Shown here: positions 62,894 to 64,000 of the stretch, piece after piece | Layout of the letters: every line of letters starts with the position of its first letter | Numbering within the stretch: position 1 is the first letter of the stretch | Assembly: GCF_007362775.1 (NCBI RefSeq) | Contig: NZ_CP041692.1 | Span: forward strand, 434,001 to 498,000 | Direction of reading: 5' to 3' | DNA length: 64,000 nt | From: Microlunatus elymi | GTDB lineage: Bacteria > Actinomycetota > Actinomycetes > Propionibacteriales > Propionibacteriaceae | Notes under the pieces: generated by a model | The model's database searches: none | Told to the model about the DNA's origin: nothing | The model's input: the letters and a program-made list of their open reading frames with translations, nothing else | Translations under genes and position numbers: made by a program

Positions 62894-64000
62894 TTATGCG
62901 ACGCCCTTGGTGGCATCGACGGCCGCGACAGCAGCCTCCGAGTGCGGCGCACCGGCAAGAGCAGTCAGGGCGTCGTCGAGCAGCCGGTGAATTGTGGTGT
63001 TGATCTTGGTGCACTCGCTTTCGATCTTGCCGGCGTTCTTCTGGATGGTGCCGGCGATCTTCTTCACCGTGTCGATCTTGACCAGCTCCTCGATCGCGTC
63101 GGCGATCTTCTCCTCGGCGGTCTCGATCTCCGCACTGCCGGTACGGATCGACGCCGCGATCGCCGTCGTGCGCAGCAGCATCACTGCGGTGCGCAGGAGT
63201 TCGGCGTCGTCCTCGGCGGGATCGAACGCCATCACCACCCGGCGCGGACCGAGGATCCGAATGCTCTGATCGCAGTTCTGCTCCCGGGTCCGTACGATCC
63301 CCAGTGCCGCCTGCGCACCCCGATTGCGCTCGGCCTCATCGAAGTAGCCGACCCACCCCTTGCGGTCGGAGTCGGTGACCTCGATCACCACCTGCGCGGA
63401 TCCGCCGTCGACATTCAGCACACCGTCGCCCTTCTTGCTCCGCGGCACCAGCCCCACGGTCTTGGTCGTGTCGGCGTACTCGTCGCCGAGGCCGGTCGCG
63501 ATCTGCTGCATCAGCGCGTGGATCTGGGCCTCAAAGTTGTTCCCCTTGATCGGCGTGACGCTGGCCAGCGTCGTACGCGCCTCCTGCACCTTGAGCGCGG
63601 TCACCAGTGCCTCGACCTTTTCTGCGAGTGCGCGATGGTTCTTGTCCATCTGCTCGGCGACCTTTGACTGCTCGCTCGTGATGGCGGCGATGTGCTTGGC
63701 CATCGGAGACGTCGGATCGGACGGATCGAACTGACGAGCCGCCTTCTCGATCAGCTTGTTGGTGCTGTCCTGGGTCCTTTCGTTGAGCCCGGTTCCGAAC
63801 CGTTCGAGCAGCACCTGCAGCTGACTGGCGAGCTCCGGGTGATCGCCGCCGATCAGCCTGTGCAGCTCCGCGGCAAATTCCTTCTTGGCAACGTCCACGG
63901 CCCGCGTGAACTCCTTGCGCTGAGTCTCCTCGGCGTCGGCGAACGCCTTGCGCGACGCCTCGGTCGCCTTCGTCACGGCCTCGCTCGCATCCTTCACCAC
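62894..64000 (-). CDS. Coiled-coil protein with restriction-endonuclease-like core (5' partial)
   Basis: At least 368 aa, running off the right edge. The N-terminal half is charged coiled coil (about residues 1-140 of the visible part). A globular region follows with EAQIHALMQQIATGLGDEYAD, KKGDGVLNV and VVIEVTDSDRKGW, which recalls the PD-(D/E)XK fold of DUF2130-like proteins (GD ... ExT). The C-terminal 120 residues are helical again. Related proteins are common in actinobacteria with no known role. Possible nuclease of the defence island. Confidence 0.68.
   Translation of the reverse strand: MVKDASEAVTKATEASRKAFADAEETQRKEFTRAVDVAKKEFAAELHRLIGGDHPELASQLQVLLERFGTGLNERTQDSTNKLIEKAARQFDPSDPTSPMAKHIAAITSEQSKVAEQMDKNHRALAEKVEALVTALKVQEARTTLASVTPIKGNNFEAQIHALMQQIATGLGDEYADTTKTVGLVPRSKKGDGVLNVDGGSAQVVIEVTDSDRKGWVGYFDEAERNRGAQAALGIVRTREQNCDQSIRILGPRRVVMAFDPAEDDAELLRTAVMLLRTTAIAASIRTGSAEIETAEEKIADAIEELVKIDTVKKIAGTIQKNAGKIESECTKINTTIHRLLDDALTALAGAPHSEAAVAAVDATKGVA

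Noticed and set aside
1-64000. tRNA or rRNA genes
   Set aside because: No cloverleaf or rRNA-like sequence was noticed in the gaps between genes.

Overview
The window is high-GC actinobacterial DNA. Its left edge carries the DUF5318 - class A penicillin-binding protein - GT87 - PIG-V order, and rpsF-ssb-rpsR-rplI follows in the middle, as in the ponA1/rpsF neighbourhood of mycobacteria. Codon use, a cysteine-free bS18 and the protein repertoire suggest Propionibacteriales, perhaps a Microlunatus-like organism. This is inference; there is no rRNA or tRNA in the window to test it.

Layout. 1-5370: cell-wall operon (DUF5318, bifunctional PBP, two polyprenol-type glycosyltransferases). 5448-38283: about 33 kb of mixed genes lying between this operon and the ribosomal operon it usually adjoins. 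These include two ECF sigma units (one divergent from a RibD-like reductase, one with a YCII protein), an MFS/ROK pair, an alanine racemase-FemX pair, an EamA/LysR pair, a TetR-controlled FAD monooxygenase plus DrrAB-like exporter, a ParDE toxin-antitoxin pair, alkyl-DHAP synthase plus acyltransferase, a KtrAB/TrkHA potassium system, endonuclease IV, an M48 protease, two paralogous small membrane proteins, a PAP2 phosphatase and a K+ channel. 38527-40452: rpsF-ssb-rpsR-rplI with a structured leader and a strong terminator. 40553-40730: four degenerate 52-bp tandem repeats. 40877-48277: FMN glutamate-synthase-like protein, DJ-1/PfpI protein, LacI regulator, a frameshifted membrane protein and an ngcEFG-like amino-sugar ABC transporter.

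48709-64000 reads as a defence island. It holds a complete type I Wadjet system (jetABCD), a small antitoxin-like gene just upstream of it, a tightly coupled two-gene module of unknown function (55885-58574), a small membrane protein, an asparaginase, a GmrSD-like DUF262/HNH protein with foreign codon use, and a coiled-coil protein with a nuclease-like core that runs off the right edge. The two-gene module and its neighbours are the best candidates for something undescribed.

At the DNA level the octamer AAGATCAA/TTGATCTT is strikingly frequent in all frames and between genes. Several convergent gene pairs end in long nested palindromes, and two copies of a dispersed repeat with core TGTCGAAGGGCC are present, one inside a sigma-factor gene.
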